From contig NOUX01000006.1 in assembly GCA_002245855.1 (NCBI GenBank), forward strand, positions 1-64,000: a stretch of DNA of 64,000 nt. The letters are read 5' to 3'. The notes below the pieces were generated by a model, which had not been told where the DNA came from, searched no databases, and was given only the letters and a program-made list of their open reading frames with translations. The DNA is from Sphingobacterium cellulitidis (lineage in GTDB: Bacteria; Bacteroidota; Bacteroidia; Sphingobacteriales; Sphingobacteriaceae). How positions within the stretch are numbered: position 1 is the first letter of the stretch; each line of letters starts with the position of its first letter. A program made the translations under genes and the position numbers. This document shows positions 62,243 to 64,000 of the stretch, in pieces.

Positions 62243-62340
62243 CTTCTGAAATACTAATTTGTGTTCTTGTTATTATTAGCTATCGCTTTCATTTATTTTA
62301 TCTAATTAATTGTTGTTCAAACATTTTTTCATATTTTGCT

Positions 62341-62370
62341 TTTGGGTAATTGTAACTTTTTGTAAATTTG
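62341..62370 (+). promoter_or_regulatory. Bacteroidota-type promoter
   Basis: TTTG at 62341-62344, an 18-bp spacer, and TAAATTTG at 62363-62370. This is a close match to the Bacteroidota sigma-ABfr consensus (TTTG about 19 bp before TAnnTTTG). It would start a transcript near 62377, giving an untranslated leader of about 70 bases for the gene at 62450. Confidence 0.65.
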
Positions 62371-62449
62371 TAGCTACAAAATGAGAACTAATTCTTAGAT
62401 TTAATAAATAGTTTACAGAGACGAATCAATTACTTAAAATTTAAGCATC

Positions 62450-62707
62450 ATGGAAAGTAATAGAAACATAGGAGATACATTAAAAGACTTAACGATTCAA
62501 CGTAAAGTTTCTGTTGCCATTATATTCGGTGGACTCTTGGCAATGTCTATGTTAATTGCTACCGTTGGACTTTTTGTTAAGCAAGATAAAAGTCTGATGC
62601 TATCTGTACTAGTTGTGGCAACCATTATGGCTATCATCCCTAGTGTCTTAAAATTGATCAAAATCAATGCACTTCTTAAAACCAGAATGCAATACTTCAG
62701 ATCATAA
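62450..62707 (+). CDS. Small two-helix membrane protein
   Basis: An 85-aa protein with two transmembrane helices (about 21-44, VAIIFGGLLAMSMLIATVGL, and 51-70, LMLSVLVVATIMAIIPSVLK) and charged ends. A good Bacteroidota promoter lies at 62341-62370, which supports it as a real gene. I do not recognise the family. It is a lone gene; the - strand gene at 62777 ends 70 bp away in convergent orientation. Confidence 0.65.
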   Translation: MESNRNIGDTLKDLTIQRKVSVAIIFGGLLAMSMLIATVGLFVKQDKSLMLSVLVVATIMAIIPSVLKLIKINALLKTRMQYFRS

Positions 62708-62776
62708 AATCAGAAACCTCTTTTACTTTTCTTATTTAATATATATTTAGGCTTTTCCTATCCTAATTCTTTAACC

Positions 62777-63670
62777 CTATCCCTCTTTTGGTATTGTACT
62801 GAAATATAGTGGCTGTTTGTCCTTTAGAATATTCCCGCTTTTATCAGAAGGGAGTAATGTAAGGTTTCCGTTCATTTCATCTACTTGGTAAACAAAATAG
62901 TTATCCCCTTTATTTAGTCCTGCTACATTATTTCCAGCATCTGTTATAGGAATTAAAACCGTATTGTTATCCAGATAGCTTACCTCCAATTCTACCTCTT
63001 CATTCAATAGCAAAAAATCCTGGTCTTCTGCGAAAAATAGGTTCAATCCATTCTTAACATAAGAAGGCGGTGTACCATATTTTGCAGCTTGGCTAATCTG
63101 ACTTAAGGATTTTCCTTTGATGGCATCGGATTTCTTCATTACTAATGGTTGACCAATGAATTCGGGGTTGAATTTTGGAGTCGTAGAGTTAGGATCTAAC
63201 CATTCGTCAAAAATGCCTACCTCGAATGAAAAAGGGGCATTCTCCTTAAAAAGCAAGTAAGGTTCCGAAATTTGAGAATTTCCGGATTTAGCAACAAGCT
63301 TCTCTTCCAAGAAAACCGAATACTCCGAATCATTATATCCTATATTGATTGCTTCCAGATCTTTGGGATTATCATATTGGAAAGACAAAGTCAATGAAAC
63401 TGAATTTCCATTTTCTTGAACTTGTAAGGATTTATTCTTGAAAGGCGTTAGCTCTTCAACCCAATTTATTTCCTTGTTCTTTAGTTTTAAAAGTTCTTCT
63501 GTTTTAGAAACATCCTGTTCTTCACTCGTAGAAATTAAATTATGTTGAGTAATGACAACCTCTTTTTTTTGTGGGTCAATAGAAATTATTGCTTTTTCTG
63601 CAACAAGGGTAGGTTGTTCGCGCATGAAGAACGTACCGATAATAATAAAGAATATTTTTACTTCATTCAT
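62777..63670 (-). CDS. Hypothetical exported protein
   Basis: A 297-aa protein beginning with a short hydrophobic stretch (VKIFFIIIGTFF) that may serve as a signal or anchor; a second ATG at codon 16 would remove it. The rest is rich in Asn, Lys and Glu with alternating beta segments and no domain I recognise. It starts 27 bp after the stop of the next - strand gene (63698-64000), so the two are probably cotranscribed and may act together. It may contact the product of that partner, which also shows no clear family. Confidence 0.55.
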   Translation of the reverse strand: MNEVKIFFIIIGTFFMREQPTLVAEKAIISIDPQKKEVVITQHNLISTSEEQDVSKTEELLKLKNKEINWVEELTPFKNKSLQVQENGNSVSLTLSFQYDNPKDLEAINIGYNDSEYSVFLEEKLVAKSGNSQISEPYLLFKENAPFSFEVGIFDEWLDPNSTTPKFNPEFIGQPLVMKKSDAIKGKSLSQISQAAKYGTPPSYVKNGLNLFFAEDQDFLLLNEEVELEVSYLDNNTVLIPITDAGNNVAGLNKGDNYFVYQVDEMNGNLTLLPSDKSGNILKDKQPLYFSTIPKEG

Positions 63671-63697
63671 TTCTCGTAGGAATCTATTAAGATATAT

Positions 63698-64000
63698 CTA
63701 TTGTAAACTATTTGACAAATTTTCGAACATCGCATTGGCTTCCGCTAATGTGTCTGAGTCAATTTCAGTTGTACGATTAAATCGGGTTAAGCGACCTTGT
63801 TTGTCGGAAATTTGAATGTAGGCCATTACTGTTTTATCGCCCCATAAATAATCAAAGATAAATGCCTTTCCCGTGTCATTATTATCCGTATGTGCTGCCA
63901 AATCCTTTATCCAAGCTAACATGGGGAGGATTTCTGAATAATTCTCCGAAAACTGAAGCCCTAATAAATACCAATGACCATCTTGATAAACCTGTTTAGC
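63698..64000 (-). CDS. Partial hypothetical protein, running off the right edge
   Basis: A - strand frame open from the right edge to the stop at 63698, at least 100 residues without the N-terminus. The reading continues through DGHWYLLGLQFSENYSEILP to the edge in the same frame as the internal Met. No named domain is recognised. The visible part contains WLAWIKDLAAHTDNNDTGKA-like and FIFDYLWGDKTVMAYIQIS segments, suggesting a compact alpha/beta fold. It lies upstream of the 297-aa protein gene, in the same direction. Confidence 0.5.
   Translation of the reverse strand, partial: AKQVYQDGHWYLLGLQFSENYSEILPMLAWIKDLAAHTDNNDTGKAFIFDYLWGDKTVMAYIQISDKQGRLTRFNRTTEIDSDTLAEANAMFENLSNSLQ

Noticed and set aside
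1..64000. CRISPR arrays, insertion sequences and complete tRNA or rRNA genes
   Set aside because: No regularly spaced direct repeats, no transposase motifs with terminal repeats, and no full tRNA cloverleaf were seen by eye.

Overview
The window looks like a stretch of chromosome from a Bacteroidota bacterium, most likely a Sphingobacterium/Pedobacter relative (Sphingobacteriaceae). The reasons are two SusC/SusD pairs, three further uncoupled TonB-dependent or carboxypeptidase-D-like outer-membrane/periplasmic proteins, many lipoproteins with short Bacteroidota lipoboxes, a complete gldK/N/L/M type IX secretion (gliding motor) cluster, Reg_prop sensor regulators, low G+C and weak Shine-Dalgarno signals. 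At least one promoter fits the Bacteroidota TTTG-N18-TAnnTTTG pattern. There are no rRNA genes, no complete tRNA genes and no CRISPR arrays.

Positions 1-13.7 kb form an accessory defence island. It starts with the 3' end of a possible conjugation coupling protein. A tightly coupled + strand operon follows (490-7637): AbiEi, AbiEii, HsdM, HsdS, a Septu/PtuA-like ATPase and a PtuB-like HNH nuclease. HsdR is absent from it. On the - strand lies a second AbiEi-AbiEii pair followed by a truncated, frameshifted hsdR. Divergent from that pair is a 990-aa archaeo-eukaryotic-primase plus SF2-helicase protein (TOTE-type conflict protein). Just after it, at about 13.7 kb, is a sequence resembling a tRNA 3' end followed by a terminator; it could be the right junction of an integrative element.

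From 13.8 to 31.5 kb the content looks chromosomal: a Nudix hydrolase, two cell-envelope proteins, a membrane-spanning Reg_prop/Y_Y_Y/AraC regulator without kinase or receiver, an alkaline-phosphatase-superfamily enzyme, and a redox cassette. The cassette holds a flavin dehydrogenase, a TetR regulator, a TonB-dependent receptor, a beta-helix lipoprotein, a diheme SO2930-type cytochrome and an aldehyde dehydrogenase. It probably takes up and oxidises an unidentified hydrophobic alcohol or aldehyde-type substrate.

From 31.5 to 52.7 kb are a lone TonB receptor, an unusual membrane-tethered lectin/kelch-to-SARP regulator, a small polysaccharide utilisation locus (SusC, SusD, DUF3823, GH71/99-like glycosidase; probably alpha-mannan or a related alpha-glycan), and a second SusC/SusD locus with fasciclin and DUF5007-like lipoproteins but no glycosidase. 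From 53.2 to 58.8 kb an outer-membrane barrel gene leads into gldK-gldN-gldL-gldM, with gldN moved to second place. The end of the window holds an AraC regulator divergent from a four-gene membrane/methyltransferase operon, a small membrane protein, and two - strand genes of unknown function, the last running off the window.

Functions were assigned by reading translated sequences and motifs. No database search was run, so family names rest on recognition and are graded by confidence.
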